64,000 nt of DNA from Actinobacteria bacterium casp-actino5 (GTDB lineage: Bacteria; Actinomycetota; Acidimicrobiia; Acidimicrobiales; Ilumatobacteraceae). Under the pieces are notes generated by a model that was not told the DNA's origin, searched no databases, and saw only the letters and a program-made list of their open reading frames with translations. Where the stretch lies: NCBI GenBank assembly GCA_001510385.1, contig LFFE01000017.1, positions 62,001 through 126,000 of the forward strand. Direction: 5' to 3'. Positions 28,981 through 39,497 of this stretch are shown here, in pieces. The number at the start of each line of letters is the position of its first letter. Position 1 is the first letter of the stretch. The translations under genes and the position numbers were made by a program.

Positions 28981-29859
28981 CTATCGCTGAGATGCCGTTG
29001 GCAACACCACCGACGGCTTGGCATTCCCATTGCGGAACGGTTGATAGACCGCAATGAGCGTTCCACCGGTGTGAACAGCCCACGGCCCTTCGCCGCCCCA
29101 CATTGGAAGGAGCCCACCGACGGCAACCTTTTGTGCAGTCTCTTCATCAACATCGACGCGGTCAAGGCTCTCTACGATCACCTCAACCGGCAGCAGCTCA
29201 CATGTCTCGGGCGGCGCCGCTCTCTCAAGATTGAACGGCCCTGACGCGACGCGTCGTAAAGATCGCAAGTGCGCCCCTCCCCCTAGAAGATGCCCAATGT
29301 CATCAGCAATCGTTCGAACATAGGTGCCGGCGGAACAATCAACTTCAATCGCAAATATGTGCGACTCATCTGTTTTACAAACATCACAACGAAAAATCGT
29401 TACCCTTCGCGGCTCGCGTTCAATCTCAATTCCCTCGCGCGCAAGTTCGTGTAATCGTTTTCCATCGACCTTTATCGCAGACACCATTGGTGGAATTTGA
29501 TCAATCTCGCCAAGCAAATGTTCCTCGACAACGCGCTGAACGTCTTCTAGTGTCACCGCCGACATATCGTGGGTCGCGGTTACCTCTCCTGCCGCATCCA
29601 GGGACGATGTTTCAGTTCCTAGAACAACCTCACCGACGTAGGTCTTCGTTGAAGCGGTGGCGTATTGCAACAGACGAGTCGCCATTCCTACGGCGACGAC
29701 CAGCACCCCAGTTGCGTCAGGATCAAGAGTTCCAGCGTGACCAATCTGCCGCTCAGAAAAACGTTTACGTAACTGGCCGATCACGTCATGGCTTGTGATT
29801 CCCGCTGGCTTGTCGACAATACAAACCCCGTGAACAGTCGGAGGCCGACGGCGAGCCAT
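28981..29859 (-). CDS. truB: tRNA pseudouridine(55) synthase
   Basis: This 292-residue protein has the TruB motif GHAGTLDPDATGVLVV with the catalytic Asp, the IPPMVSAIKVDGKRLHELAR region and SAGTYVRTIADD. It forms pseudouridine 55 in the T-loop. It starts directly after the rbfA stop, with no spacer. Confidence 0.95.
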   Translation of the reverse strand: MARRRPPTVHGVCIVDKPAGITSHDVIGQLRKRFSERQIGHAGTLDPDATGVLVVAVGMATRLLQYATASTKTYVGEVVLGTETSSLDAAGEVTATHDMSAVTLEDVQRVVEEHLLGEIDQIPPMVSAIKVDGKRLHELAREGIEIEREPRRVTIFRCDVCKTDESHIFAIEVDCSAGTYVRTIADDIGHLLGGGAHLRSLRRVASGPFNLERAAPPETCELLPVEVIVESLDRVDVDEETAQKVAVGGLLPMWGGEGPWAVHTGGTLIAVYQPFRNGNAKPSVVLPTASQR

Positions 29860-30270
29860 CTACTCCCCTGCGTCCGAAATGGCAGAACGAGGGTCAGCCC
29901 GGAGAATTTCGTCGATTCGTTCCGCAGCCCGAATCACATCATCGGGTGCGAAATGAAGGATCGGTGTTTTCTTCGCACGGATCTGTCGCCCGATTGATGA
30001 CTGAATGCGTATTCGATGCTCTCCGAGTGCCTCCACGATTTCCTCATCAGCCTCCGGACCAGACAAAGAGTCGTAATAAACGTGCGCTCGGTTGAGTTCG
30101 TCGTCAACATCGATTCGCGTCACCGTGACAAACTCGAGCCGCTCGTCAGCTATTCGAACCAACTCTTCGGCGATGATTTCTCTTAGGGTTTCACCGACAC
30201 GCGCGGAACGAGGGTAACGATGCGCCCCGCTCGATGCGCGGGTCGAACGACGTCCACCACGAGAGCCCAT
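29860..30270 (-). CDS. rbfA: 30S ribosome-binding factor A
   Basis: This 136-residue KH-like protein has a basic N-terminal extension, then VGETLREIIAEELVRI, VTRIDVDDELNRAHVYYDSL and RQIRAKKTPILHFAPDD. It assists 30S maturation and cold adaptation. It lies 3 bp after infB in the classic infB-rbfA-truB-ribF order. Confidence 0.93.
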   Translation of the reverse strand: MGSRGGRRSTRASSGAHRYPRSARVGETLREIIAEELVRIADERLEFVTVTRIDVDDELNRAHVYYDSLSGPEADEEIVEALGEHRIRIQSSIGRQIRAKKTPILHFAPDDVIRAAERIDEILRADPRSAISDAGE

Positions 30271-30273
30271 AGC

Positions 30274-33183
30274 TCAACTCAGCGTTCGTGCTATTTCACG
30301 CTCATCGAATGTTTCGATGACATCGCCCGGTTTCAAATCTTGGAAGTCGCTCAAGCCGATACCGCATTCAAATCCTTCGCGGACCTCACGAACATCATCT
30401 TTGAAGCGCCGGAGAGAAGTGATCTCGCCCTTCCAGATGATGGTTCCGTCGCGAAGGAAGCGCACCTTCGAACCACGAGTGATTGTGCCGTTCTGAACGT
30501 AGCAACCGGCAATTGCTCCAAGTTTTGGAACACGGAAGATCTCGCGAACTTCCGCATCGCCGGTGACGACCTCTTCGTACTCAGGCGCAAGCATTCCGAC
30601 CATCGCTTGCTCAATGTCTTCGAGCAATTTGTAGATGATTTCGTAAGTACGAATCTCGACATTCTGCTGATCGGCCAACTCGCGCCCCTTGCGATCAGGA
30701 CGAACGTTGAATCCGAGGATGGTTGCATTTGTCGTTGCAGCAAGAGTGATGTCGTTTTCTGAGATCGCACCGACCGCACGATGCACAAAAACCAGGTCGA
30801 CTTCATCACGGCCCAGTTTCCGTAAACTGTCAGTAACGGCTTCGAGTGAACCCTGCACATCGGCTTTCAGGACGATGTTAAGAATTGCCGACTCACCGCT
30901 CTGAATCTGGGTGAAGATGTCCTCCAGTTTCGTGCCGGTCTTGACTCGCGAATCAGATCGCTGATCGCGGATCTTGCGGTGATGTGTTCGGGCTTCGCCG
31001 ACCAGACGAGCAATTCGCTCATCTGGTGCCGCCCGAAACTCGTCTCCTGCTGCCGGAACTGATGACAAACCGAGAACCTCAACCGGTGACGATGGACCTG
31101 CGACCTTGACCTGCTCGCCACGATCGTTAATCATTGCGCGAACACGTCCCCAGGAAGCTCCAGCGACAATTGGGTCACCAACTTTCAGTTCGCCTTTGTC
31201 GACGAGCACAGTGGCAACCGGGCCGCGCCCCTTATCAAGGTTGGCCTCAAGAACAATGCCCTTCGCTCGACCAGTTGGATTAGCAGTCAACTCTTCAAGT
31301 TCGGCAACGACCAGCAACTGATCGAGTAGGTCATCAACACCGAGATCTTGAAGGGCAGACATCTCGACGACAATCGTGTCGCCACCCCAGGCCTCAGGAA
31401 CAAGCTCGTGCTCAGCAAGTTGAGTTAACACTCTCTGAGGGTCAGCGTTGTCTTTATCAATCTTGTTGACTGCGACAATGATAGGAACATCGGCAGCGCG
31501 AGCGTGACTGATCGCTTCGATCGTCTGCGGCATCACCCCATCGTCAGCTGCCACAACGAGCACAACGATGTCTGTCGCCTGTGCACCACGAGCACGCATG
31601 CTCGTGAAGGCCGCGTGTCCCGGTGTGTCAATGAATGTAAGGACATGACCATTGCGCTCAACCTGGTACGCGCCGATGTGCTGGGTAATACCACCGGCCT
31701 CACCATCGACCACATTGGCCGAGCGGATCCTGTCGAGAACGGTCGTCTTACCGTGGTCAACGTGACCCATCACAGTGATCACTGGCGGACGTGACCGCTG
31801 CGCCTCTTCGTCATCGTCGTCACTGTCATCGAACAACGCTTGAAGCTCAATTTCTTGCTGCTGACCTGGATCAACAAGGAGCAACTCGGCCGACACATCA
31901 AGAGCAAAGAGCTCCATATGTTCATCAGAAAGTGCCTGTGTTGCAGTCACCATTTCACCGTTGTTGAGCAGGAACTTCACAACGTCAGCGGCAGTGCGAT
32001 TCAACTTTGGAGCGAACTCCTGAGCTGACACCCCACGCTCAATAACGATCGTTCCTTCAGGAACTGGGGCAGTGCGATCGGTGAGCTGGAGATGCTGCGG
32101 TTGCAACTCATCTTGGTCACGACGACGACGGCGCTTCGATCGCCGAGGCGGACGCCGCTGACCACTGGGCCTACCGCCGGGACCCGGACGACCACCGGGA
32201 CCGCCGCCAGGACCACCAGGACCACCAGGACCACCAGGACCGCCAGGACCGCCGCCTGGGCGAGGGCCACTAAAGCCGCCCGGGCGACCGCCCGGGGCGG
32301 GTCGAGCAGGCCGGCCACCTGGTGCTGGACGACCAGGAGCATTTGCCTGGCCCGGAGGAGGCGGAATTGGCTTACCCGTAGATGAGAAGGGGCGACCCGG
32401 AGGAGGTGGAATCGGCCTACCACTTGGGGCTTCCGGCGGGGCCGGACGCTCAGATGGAGTTTGAACTGGACGATCACCCGTTGGCTGTGCAGGCGACTTT
32501 GCAGACGCCGGTCCGGGACTCGAGACAACACGATCACTTGAGCTGCCCGGGCCCGCACTTGAAATGACTCGAGGCGATGGGTCTGCGGGAGTTTCTGTTT
32601 CGGCAACTACGGGCTGAGGATCCGCGACATCGTCCGTTGTTTCTGCCTCAGGTTCTACTACTTCGGGTTCCGGAATCGGCTCCGGTGTCGGTGCAGATTC
32701 CTCTGGCGCTTCGGCTTCTGGTTGTGGCGCAGGGGCGGGCTCGTCTGCGGTTGGCGCAGAATCAGGTGTTGATGTGACTGATCCGACGAGGCCGGCCTTG
32801 GAAGCCTTTTCTCGAACCATCGAGGCATCCTCTTCACTTAACGTCGAGGAGTGACCTTTCACTGCCAGATCAAGCGATTTGCAGAACTCAACGAGTTCTG
32901 GGTTCGACATTTGTAATTCTTTGGCTAGAGCATGAATACGGATATTCGAGCCGGGCTTCTTCCCTTTTGATCCACCCGACTCAGCAGCAGCCTCCTGTGG
33001 CTGCTCGTCTCGGGTGAGCCCCTCGCGTTCTGCCTTGCGCCGCACCATGTCGGCATATGCCTCGTTCAACGAAGACGACTGACCCTTAATCGGCACGCCC
33101 AGGCTGTGGCAGAGCTCGACTATCTCAGCATTGGTCATGCCAAGTTCCTTCGCTAGCTCGTGCACTCTTAGGTTTTTTGCCAC
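30274..33183 (-). CDS. infB: translation initiation factor IF-2
   Basis: This 969-residue protein begins with two tandem IF2-N modules (residues about 1-55 and 78-133), separated by a charged linker. A long Pro/Ala/Gly-rich low-complexity stretch follows (about 140-350), then an Arg-rich patch ([11 protein letters not shown]). The GTPase has G1 GHVDHGKT, G3 DTPGHAAFT and G4 NKID, and the C-terminal domains bind fMet-tRNA. It guides initiator tRNA to the 30S subunit. It sits between ylxR and rbfA. Confidence 0.97.
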   Translation of the reverse strand: MAKNLRVHELAKELGMTNAEIVELCHSLGVPIKGQSSSLNEAYADMVRRKAEREGLTRDEQPQEAAAESGGSKGKKPGSNIRIHALAKELQMSNPELVEFCKSLDLAVKGHSSTLSEEDASMVREKASKAGLVGSVTSTPDSAPTADEPAPAPQPEAEAPEESAPTPEPIPEPEVVEPEAETTDDVADPQPVVAETETPADPSPRVISSAGPGSSSDRVVSSPGPASAKSPAQPTGDRPVQTPSERPAPPEAPSGRPIPPPPGRPFSSTGKPIPPPPGQANAPGRPAPGGRPARPAPGGRPGGFSGPRPGGGPGGPGGPGGPGGPGGGPGGRPGPGGRPSGQRRPPRRSKRRRRRDQDELQPQHLQLTDRTAPVPEGTIVIERGVSAQEFAPKLNRTAADVVKFLLNNGEMVTATQALSDEHMELFALDVSAELLLVDPGQQQEIELQALFDDSDDDDEEAQRSRPPVITVMGHVDHGKTTVLDRIRSANVVDGEAGGITQHIGAYQVERNGHVLTFIDTPGHAAFTSMRARGAQATDIVVLVVAADDGVMPQTIEAISHARAADVPIIVAVNKIDKDNADPQRVLTQLAEHELVPEAWGGDTIVVEMSALQDLGVDDLLDQLLVVAELEELTANPTGRAKGIVLEANLDKGRGPVATVLVDKGELKVGDPIVAGASWGRVRAMINDRGEQVKVAGPSSPVEVLGLSSVPAAGDEFRAAPDERIARLVGEARTHHRKIRDQRSDSRVKTGTKLEDIFTQIQSGESAILNIVLKADVQGSLEAVTDSLRKLGRDEVDLVFVHRAVGAISENDITLAATTNATILGFNVRPDRKGRELADQQNVEIRTYEIIYKLLEDIEQAMVGMLAPEYEEVVTGDAEVREIFRVPKLGAIAGCYVQNGTITRGSKVRFLRDGTIIWKGEITSLRRFKDDVREVREGFECGIGLSDFQDLKPGDVIETFDEREIARTLS
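32198..32258 (-). repeat. in-frame tandem repeat coding for Gly-Gly-Pro in IF-2
   Basis: A 9-nt unit close to gaccaccag repeats about four times, with degenerate copies at both ends. It encodes runs of Gly-Gly-Pro in the IF-2 linker. It is a slippage-prone coding repeat, not a CRISPR or an intergenic element. Confidence 0.8.
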
Positions 33184-33235
33184 TTGATTCCTCTATCCCT
33201 CAGTCGTTTCTCAGTCTCTCAAACAAATCTCGCCG

Positions 33236-33487
33236 TCACACCTGTCCGGCGGTGGCACTCTCTATCGATCGGATCAATTCTTCTAACTCGGATGCTGGCA
33301 CGCTGATCCGCCATGCCTTTGAAAAGGCATTCGTACGCATCGCCTGTCGTGCACATATGACCCCACACAACCAAGCTCCACGTCCAGGTCCGTGTCGGTC
33401 GATATATGCGCCCGAATCGCCGTACACACACCTCAGCAACTGCTGTTGCTCGCGCCGCTGACGACACCCGACACAGGTTCGCACCAT
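33236..33487 (-). CDS. ylxR: YlxR-family RNA-binding protein
   Basis: This 83-residue protein starts MVRTCVGCRQRREQQQLLR, which is the hallmark of the YlxR/DUF448 fold encoded between nusA and infB. It also has GRGAWLC and a second Cys pair. In Bacillus and relatives this protein binds RNA (RNase P modulator, RnpM). The start at 33487 is 4 bp after nusA. The longer frame would run into nusA. Confidence 0.9.
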   Translation of the reverse strand: MVRTCVGCRQRREQQQLLRCVYGDSGAYIDRHGPGRGAWLCGVICARQAMRTNAFSKAWRISVPASELEELIRSIESATAGQV

Positions 33488-33491
33488 CTGA

Positions 33492-34751
33492 TCAGTCGAT
33501 GTCCTCACCACCTTCGGCTTCTGCAGTTGATTCGTTCTCGGCAACCTCAACGCTTGCCTCTACCGCAGGTTCGTCGGCAGCATCTGACGATGCGCCACCC
33601 TCACCATCATCGGCGACAGTTCCCGATGTCTGCACTGTCCATTCGGCTTGGCTCATCACGCTGCCATCGGCGGCGTGCCACTCCATCTCGCCAGAGTTCG
33701 GGTTCTCGACCCACTCACCCTCTGCATATTCAACATTTCCAAGTTCTGCTGCATATCCGCCCGAGGTCTCGCCATCGGCTTCCTGAGTTTCGGAGCGGAT
33801 ATCGATGCGAACACCAGTGAGGCGAGCCGCCAAGCGAGCGTTCTGACCCTCTCGTCCAATCGCAAGCGAAAGTTGATGATCCGGAACAATGACGTCAGCC
33901 TGGGTCCGGTCCTCGGAGATCACTACTTGAGTGACTTTTGCCGGCGACAACGCCTTGGCCACGAAATCTGCAAGGTCGTCACTAAACGGAACAATGTCAA
34001 TCTTCTCACCGCGAAGTTCGTTCACGACCATACGAACCCGTGCACCCCTCGCACCGACACAGGCGCCGACCGGATCAACGTTGTGGTCATTAGACCACAC
34101 GGCGATCTTGGTGCGGTGTCCTGGCTCGCGAGCACATGCACGCAACTCGACGACCCCATCTGCGATCTCTGGAACCTCGAGCTCGAACAGGCGCTTGATC
34201 ATTCCGGGGTGGGTTCGCGATACGACAATCTGCGGACCCTTCGCGGTCTTGCGCACTTCGACGATGTACGCCTTTGAGCGGTCGCCACGATTCGGACGCT
34301 CATATGGAACCTGTTCAGCTTGTGGCATCAATGCCTCAACCCGGCCGAGGTCGAGCAGGGCGTAACGAGACTCTGTGCGCTCGATAATTCCGGAGACCAG
34401 ATCGCCTTCACGGTTGGCGTATTCCTCGAACTTGCGATCACGCTCAACCTCGCGGATGCGCTGTGACATGACTTGACGAACAGTCTGCGCCGCAATTCGG
34501 CCGAGCTCAGCCCTGTTCGGGGTGTCGTCCCGGGGGTTCACCCACTCACCATTTTCATCAAGGTCATAGGCAGTGAAGGTGAACTCCATCGTCTCTGGGT
34601 CGACCCCAACCTGAACCTCGTCAGCTGCATCCGGGCGACGCTTGTACGCGCTCGCAAGCGCCTCCACTAACACCTGCAACAGTGCGTCAACAGACAAGCC
34701 CTTTTCTTGGGCAAGCATCTTGATGGCTTCGCTCATGTCGAGATTACTCAC
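33492..34751 (-). CDS. nusA: transcription termination/antitermination factor NusA
   Basis: This 419-residue protein has the N-terminal RNAP-binding domain, S1 (GDLVSGIIERTESRYALLDLG), KH1 (DPVGACVGARGARVRMVVNELRGEKID) and KH2 (AIGREGQNARLAARLTGVRIDI). It ends in an acidic tail about 70 residues long that replaces the proteobacterial repeats. It affects pausing and termination. The start overlaps the rimP stop (GTGA). Confidence 0.96.
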   Translation of the reverse strand: MSNLDMSEAIKMLAQEKGLSVDALLQVLVEALASAYKRRPDAADEVQVGVDPETMEFTFTAYDLDENGEWVNPRDDTPNRAELGRIAAQTVRQVMSQRIREVERDRKFEEYANREGDLVSGIIERTESRYALLDLGRVEALMPQAEQVPYERPNRGDRSKAYIVEVRKTAKGPQIVVSRTHPGMIKRLFELEVPEIADGVVELRACAREPGHRTKIAVWSNDHNVDPVGACVGARGARVRMVVNELRGEKIDIVPFSDDLADFVAKALSPAKVTQVVISEDRTQADVIVPDHQLSLAIGREGQNARLAARLTGVRIDIRSETQEADGETSGGYAAELGNVEYAEGEWVENPNSGEMEWHAADGSVMSQAEWTVQTSGTVADDGEGGASSDAADEPAVEASVEVAENESTAEAEGGEDID

Positions 34752-35320
34752 GGTTGTTCCTCCGCGTCTGTCCCGCTGTCATATGACTCTGCGGGATTGG
34801 GTGTTGTTATTCCCGATTGCCGGGACTTCTTGGATCGAGGAGCACCAGGCTTAGGTGCTGGGCCCCATTCGAAGATCGTTTTGGCTTTATCAATTGCAGA
34901 AATGGCGATTGTCATCGCGCCGGATTCGGTATCGAGCACAATTGACTGGCCGTCGCACGATGACAACAGGCCTTCGACTCGCCGCTGCTCCACCGAAGAG
35001 TCGGACAGACGAACGGTGATGCGCTTTCCAACCTCTCGAGTGAAATGGTGGGGGGTTCGGAGTGCACGTTCGACACCGGGGCTTGTCACCTCAAGCGTGT
35101 ACTTTCCAGGAATTGGGTCTTCGTGGTCAAGTTCACGGGAAAGTAGCCGGGTGACCACTGCAATGGTGTCAAGGCTCACGCCTGATTCGGAGCCGGTAGG
35201 CGTATCGATCGTTACTCTGAGAGTTCCGCCACGCTGCTCAAGGTCATAAATTTCGAGTCCGAGGTCAACTACAACCGGTTCAACGAGCGCCCGAACTCGA
35301 TCAATCGTTGTAGATGTCAT
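34748..35320 (-). CDS. rimP: ribosome maturation factor RimP
   Basis: This 190-residue protein has RALVEPVVVDLGLEIYDLEQRGG..LRVTIDTP, then SPGVERALRTPHHFTREVGKRITVRL, the RimP pattern. It assists 30S assembly. The ATG at 35320 has a strong GGAGG and begins the rimP-nusA-ylxR-infB operon. A terminator-like hairpin sits in its leader. Confidence 0.93.
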   Translation of the reverse strand: MTSTTIDRVRALVEPVVVDLGLEIYDLEQRGGTLRVTIDTPTGSESGVSLDTIAVVTRLLSRELDHEDPIPGKYTLEVTSPGVERALRTPHHFTREVGKRITVRLSDSSVEQRRVEGLLSSCDGQSIVLDTESGAMTIAISAIDKAKTIFEWGPAPKPGAPRSKKSRQSGITTPNPAESYDSGTDAEEQP

Positions 35321-35365
35321 GCGGTCCTCCTTGTCGTTGTTTCCACCTGTGCCCATCCAACAAAC

Positions 35366-35391
35366 AAGGCGTGGGGTAAACCCCACGCCTT
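35366..35391 (-). promoter_or_regulatory. terminator-like leader hairpin upstream of rimP-nusA
   Basis: An 11-bp perfect stem (AAGGCGTGGGG/CCCCACGCCTT) with a 4-nt loop is followed on the minus strand by GTTTGTT, about 46 nt before the rimP start. In the direction of the operon it looks like an intrinsic terminator with a poor U tract. NusA-dependent termination in the leader of its own operon is known in Bacillus; here it is inferred. Confidence 0.55.
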
Positions 35392-35511
35392 TCGGTCGGA
35401 TACGCATACAGCGTTATTCGTTTCGAAATAGCACTGCAAGCATACCTCAAGACTTGTAAATCAGAAAGGGCAGGGCAGGTCAGGTCACTAGGGGCAACGA
35501 GAGGGGCACGG

Positions 35512-35517
35512 TAGTGT
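35512..35517 (+). promoter_or_regulatory. leaderless promoter -10 box of proS
   Basis: TAGTGT lies 6 nt before the GTG at 35524, placing the transcript start at the start codon. Confidence 0.6.
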
Positions 35518-35523
35518 GCGGAC

Positions 35524-37293
35524 GTGCTTCGGATGTCAAAACTCTTCTTACGAACACTGCGAGATGACCCATCAGATGCCGAGGTTCCCTCACATCGACT
35601 TCTCGTTCGAGCTGGATATATCCGCCGTGCTGCTCCCGGCGGCTTCACCTGGTTACCTCTCGGCTGGATGACCTACCGCAAGGTCGAAGACATCATTCGC
35701 GACGAAATGAACAAAGCAGGATTTCAAGAAGTCCACTTCCCTGCGTTGCTGCCGCGCGAACCCTATGAAGCAACTGGACGCTGGACCGAATACGGACCGA
35801 ACCTCTTTCGCTTGAAAGACCGGCGGGACAATGATTTTCTTCTCGCCCCTACCCACGAAGAAATGTTCACGCTGATCGTACGCGACCTCTTTTCTTCCTA
35901 TCGAGACCTTCCACTTTCGATCTACCAGATTCAAACGAAATATCGAGACGAGGCACGTCCGAGAGCCGGACTTCTTCGAGGCCGAGAATTTGTGATGAAG
36001 GATTCGTACTCGTTTGACGTTGATGATGAAGGCCTCGAGTCCTCGTACAACAGACACCGCGAGGCATACATCTCGACCTTTGACAGACTCCAGCTCCCCT
36101 ACGTGATCGTGTCAGCAATGTCTGGAGCGATGGGCGGCTCAGCATCGGAGGAATTCCTCGCCCCGATCGACGTCGGCGAGGACACCTTCGTGCAATGCAC
36201 ATCGTGCGGCTACGCCGCTAATACCGAAGCTGTCAACGTGGCGGTATCGAAACCAACTGATGCGGTACACCCTGATGCCCTCGTCGTCGACACGCCGGAC
36301 ACACCCACAATCGACACGCTCGTGTCGCATTTGAATTCAGCAGCGGACACCCAGCAACCAGACCATCAGTGGGCAAGTGAAGACACGCTAAAGAATGTTC
36401 TTCTCAACCTTGTTCATCCTGATGGACGCATCGAGCCACTCGCAATTGGCATTCCCGGTAATCGAGAAGTAGACCTCAAGCGCGTTGAAGCACAAGTTGC
36501 CCCCGCAGAACCCATTCCGTTCACCGACGCTGATTTTGCAGCACACCCGACGCTCATCAAGGGCTACATCGGACCGAAAGCAGTCGGCGTGGATTCACCA
36601 TCTGGAATCCGATACCTCGTCGACCCTCGAGTGGTCCACGGAACAGCTTGGGTCACCGGAGCAAATTCGCCTGGCCATCACGTCATCAACCTCGTCTGCG
36701 GCCGAGACTTTACTCCCGACGGAACGATCGAGGCAGCAGAAGTACTTGAAGGTGATCCATGCTCAAACTGTGGATCGGCGATGACGATTGCACGAGGCAT
36801 CGAAATTGGGCACATCTTCCAACTTGGGCGTAAATACGCGACAGCGCTCGACCTTAAGGTGCTCGACGCCGAGGGGCAGCAGATCACGGTGACAATGGGG
36901 TCTTACGGCATCGGGGTGTCGAGAGCGGTTGCCGCTATCGCCGAATCACACCATGACGAGAACGGATTATGTTGGCCACGCGCCGTTGCGCCTGCAGATA
37001 TCCACCTCGTCATTGCAGGCAAAGACGATGGCCCGCAACGTCCGGCAGCCGAGACTCTTGCAGCCGAGCTCGAAGCAGCGGGAGTCGCCGTTCTGTTCGA
37101 CGACCGAGAAGGGGTCTCTCCCGGCGTAAAATTTAAAGATGCCGAACTGATCGGCATTCCCACAATCGTCATCGTTGGTCGCGGAATTACCGATGGTCTT
37201 GTCGAAGTGAAAGACCGACTCACCGGGGAGCGATCAGACCTTCCGATTGGAGAGGTGACAGCTCATCTCTTGGCGCTGGTGCAGGCCCCATAA
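35524..37293 (+). CDS. proS: proline--tRNA ligase
   Basis: This 589-residue class II aminoacyl-tRNA synthetase is of the long bacterial type. It has motif 2 ([26 protein letters not shown]), an editing-domain insertion in the middle and motif 3 ([14 protein letters not shown]), followed by an anticodon-binding C-terminal domain. It charges tRNA-Pro. The start is GTG 35524 under a leaderless promoter; ATG 35533 is an alternative. It is divergent from the rimP operon. Confidence 0.96.
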   Translation: MLRMSKLFLRTLRDDPSDAEVPSHRLLVRAGYIRRAAPGGFTWLPLGWMTYRKVEDIIRDEMNKAGFQEVHFPALLPREPYEATGRWTEYGPNLFRLKDRRDNDFLLAPTHEEMFTLIVRDLFSSYRDLPLSIYQIQTKYRDEARPRAGLLRGREFVMKDSYSFDVDDEGLESSYNRHREAYISTFDRLQLPYVIVSAMSGAMGGSASEEFLAPIDVGEDTFVQCTSCGYAANTEAVNVAVSKPTDAVHPDALVVDTPDTPTIDTLVSHLNSAADTQQPDHQWASEDTLKNVLLNLVHPDGRIEPLAIGIPGNREVDLKRVEAQVAPAEPIPFTDADFAAHPTLIKGYIGPKAVGVDSPSGIRYLVDPRVVHGTAWVTGANSPGHHVINLVCGRDFTPDGTIEAAEVLEGDPCSNCGSAMTIARGIEIGHIFQLGRKYATALDLKVLDAEGQQITVTMGSYGIGVSRAVAAIAESHHDENGLCWPRAVAPADIHLVIAGKDDGPQRPAAETLAAELEAAGVAVLFDDREGVSPGVKFKDAELIGIPTIVIVGRGITDGLVEVKDRLTGERSDLPIGEVTAHLLALVQAP

Positions 37294-37319
37294 CTCTGAA
37301 AGGTTGACGAGAGAAGTAG

Positions 37320-38234
37320 CTACCCAAATGCTGAACTGAGTCGTTGAGCCACCCACTCGATGGCGTCGCCACCTTCGGGAATCAACTCCCGCAGCGTGAA
37401 GAATGCGTGAATCTGACCCGGGAAGCTCCGAAGTTCGCAACTTACACCCGCCTTTGCGAGAGCGCTGGCGTATGCGGCACCTTCGTCACGTAGCGGATCG
37501 AATCCGGCAATGAGGACCGACGCGCTCGCAGTCTTACGCATTCGCTCTGGAGCAGCTGCGAGGGGCGAAACTGATTCATCCCCTGCTGAAATTCCGGTGC
37601 CACCCAAGTAGTGGCCGACAAACCACTGCATGCCAGCCTTTGTCAGCAGGTAACCCTCGGCGTTTTCGTCAATCGATGGGTGTGACAACGTGAGATCTAC
37701 AACCGGATACACAAGCGCCTGATGACACAGCGCCTCACCGAGTTCAAGCGCCACCAACGCAGCAAGATTGCCTCCCGCAGAGTCACCTCCCACGGCGACA
37801 CGCGAATGATCGAGTCCGATCTCACGTCCGTGTTCAAGCACCCACTTTGTGACCGCCGCACAGTCCATCAACGCAGCGGGTGCAGGGTGCTCGGGAGCAA
37901 GTCGATAATCGACTGAGATGACAGCACACCCTGCCGACGCCGCAAGATCCTGACAGACTGCCAACGAAGCCGCAGACGAACCAATCACCCACCCTCCGCC
38001 ATGAAACCACACAAGCACGGGAGGCTTCGCAACATTTTTTGGTCGGATGAGGTGACAGGGCACGCCGTCGATTGTCAACTCGCTAACAGATTCGACATCA
38101 GCACCTTCGCCAGCGAAGGGAACCGTTGCGTCATACCCGGCGCGGGCATCAACTGGAAGGGATTCGTGAAGCGGAGGTCGACCGGCCTCAACCAACATTT
38201 GTAAAAAACTTGCTGCAGAACTATCGAGCGTCAT
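37320..38234 (-). CDS. alpha/beta hydrolase, hormone-sensitive-lipase family
   Basis: This 304-residue esterase has HGGGW (oxyanion hole) near residue 75 and the nucleophile GDSAGG near 150. A later Asp (FDPLRDEG) and His (QIHAF) complete the triad. These enzymes cleave carboxyl esters of short to medium chain. It is the last gene of a minus-strand group with an alpha-hydroxy acid oxidase, MaoC protein and SDR, separated by 12 bp or less at each junction. Confidence 0.9.
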   Translation of the reverse strand: MTLDSSAASFLQMLVEAGRPPLHESLPVDARAGYDATVPFAGEGADVESVSELTIDGVPCHLIRPKNVAKPPVLVWFHGGGWVIGSSAASLAVCQDLAASAGCAVISVDYRLAPEHPAPAALMDCAAVTKWVLEHGREIGLDHSRVAVGGDSAGGNLAALVALELGEALCHQALVYPVVDLTLSHPSIDENAEGYLLTKAGMQWFVGHYLGGTGISAGDESVSPLAAAPERMRKTASASVLIAGFDPLRDEGAAYASALAKAGVSCELRSFPGQIHAFFTLRELIPEGGDAIEWVAQRLSSAFG

Positions 38235-38246
38235 TCCCGCATCATT

Positions 38247-39488
38247 TCACACTCGCCACTCAACTAGATCACGATCGATCTCACTGATCGAACGCCGACC
38301 TGAGAGCGCCATTGTCCTTCGAACACCATCATCTAAGAAGTTGATGACATGGTCGACACCGCGCTCCCCTGCGGCCCCCATGCCGTACAGGTATGCCCGA
38401 CCTATCGAACAGAGGTCAGCACCTAATGCAATTGCTTTCACGATGTCAGAACCCCTGCGAATGCCACCATCGCATATGATTTTGACTTGTCCGCCGACGG
38501 CTTGTGCGACTGGCTCGATGAGTTCTACCGGAGTTGGAGCATCATCAAGTTGGCGCCCACCATGGTTCGAAAGAGCAATCCCCTCAACACCGGCATCTAC
38601 TGCCCGTCGAGCATCGTCAACGCGCTGAATGCCCTTCAAAATGATCGGGCCCTCCCAGATAGACCGCAGCCATTGCACATCATCCCATGACAGCGCTTGG
38701 TCGAAACTGGTCATCACATGCTCGGCAAGTGAAATCGGGTCGGTTCCGTCCTCATCGTGACCATCGTGCCCGACGACATTCGCGAACATGATCGGAGGGT
38801 TGGTAATGAAATCGAGCGTCCAGCCGGGGTGAAGTATTCCGTCGACGATGGTCCCAGGACCAATCTTTGGGGGAATTGTGTACCCCCGACGTACGTCACG
38901 TTCGCGTCGACCAAGGACAGCAGTGTCGACGGTCAGCCACAACCCGGTGTATCCCGCGGCCTTGGCACGACCAACAAGTTCGGCCACAAGACCGCGATCA
39001 CGCCACGTGTAGACCTGGAACCAGCGATCAACGTTTGGTCCTGCGGCAGCAACTTCTTCGATCGAACGTGTCGCCATTGTCGACAACGAATATGGAATTC
39101 CTGCCCGCTGAGCGGCACGCACAACCGCTAGTTCTCCTTGGGAGTGCGTGATCCGGGTATATCCCGTTGGCGACAGCATCAATGGCAAGGGCAACGTGCT
39201 TCCGAGAAACTCAACCGATGTGTCGATATTGCTGACATCTCGAAGAACGTTTGGGCGAAAGCCAAGCCTGCCAAACGCCGAAGAGTTCCGTTCGAGAGTG
39301 CGCTCATCTTCCGCTGCGCCATCGATGTAATCAAAGACACCTCGAGGAAGCCGGCGCCGAGCGATCCGACGCAAATCTTCGATATCGGCGCAGCCAGAAA
39401 GTCGGCGCTCCACCGGATCGAGTTCAATCGGCTTGAATCGAACAACTGAACGGAATGTTCGATACATCGAACGAGGGTCGACCGACAT
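38247..39488 (-). CDS. FMN-dependent alpha-hydroxy acid dehydrogenase/oxidase
   Basis: This 413-residue protein has the (S)-2-hydroxy-acid oxidase fold. It starts in CADIEDLRRIARRRLPRGVFDYIDGAAEDE, has LSTMATRSIEEVAAA for FMN, and the catalytic SNHGGRQLD with the conserved His. GGIRRGSDIVKAIALGADL binds the phosphate. It oxidises 2-hydroxy acids such as lactate or a mycofactocin-type substrate; the specificity is unknown. The start at 39488 (ATG) has GAGGTG 5 nt upstream; the GTG one codon earlier is less likely. Confidence 0.9.
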   Translation of the reverse strand: MSVDPRSMYRTFRSVVRFKPIELDPVERRLSGCADIEDLRRIARRRLPRGVFDYIDGAAEDERTLERNSSAFGRLGFRPNVLRDVSNIDTSVEFLGSTLPLPLMLSPTGYTRITHSQGELAVVRAAQRAGIPYSLSTMATRSIEEVAAAGPNVDRWFQVYTWRDRGLVAELVGRAKAAGYTGLWLTVDTAVLGRRERDVRRGYTIPPKIGPGTIVDGILHPGWTLDFITNPPIMFANVVGHDGHDEDGTDPISLAEHVMTSFDQALSWDDVQWLRSIWEGPIILKGIQRVDDARRAVDAGVEGIALSNHGGRQLDDAPTPVELIEPVAQAVGGQVKIICDGGIRRGSDIVKAIALGADLCSIGRAYLYGMGAAGERGVDHVINFLDDGVRRTMALSGRRSISEIDRDLVEWRV

Positions 39489-39497
39489 CACGTCACC

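Noticed and set aside
32198-32258. Short tandem repeats as a CRISPR-like array
   Set aside because: The units are 9 nt, in frame inside infB and have no spacers; they code for Gly-Gly-Pro.
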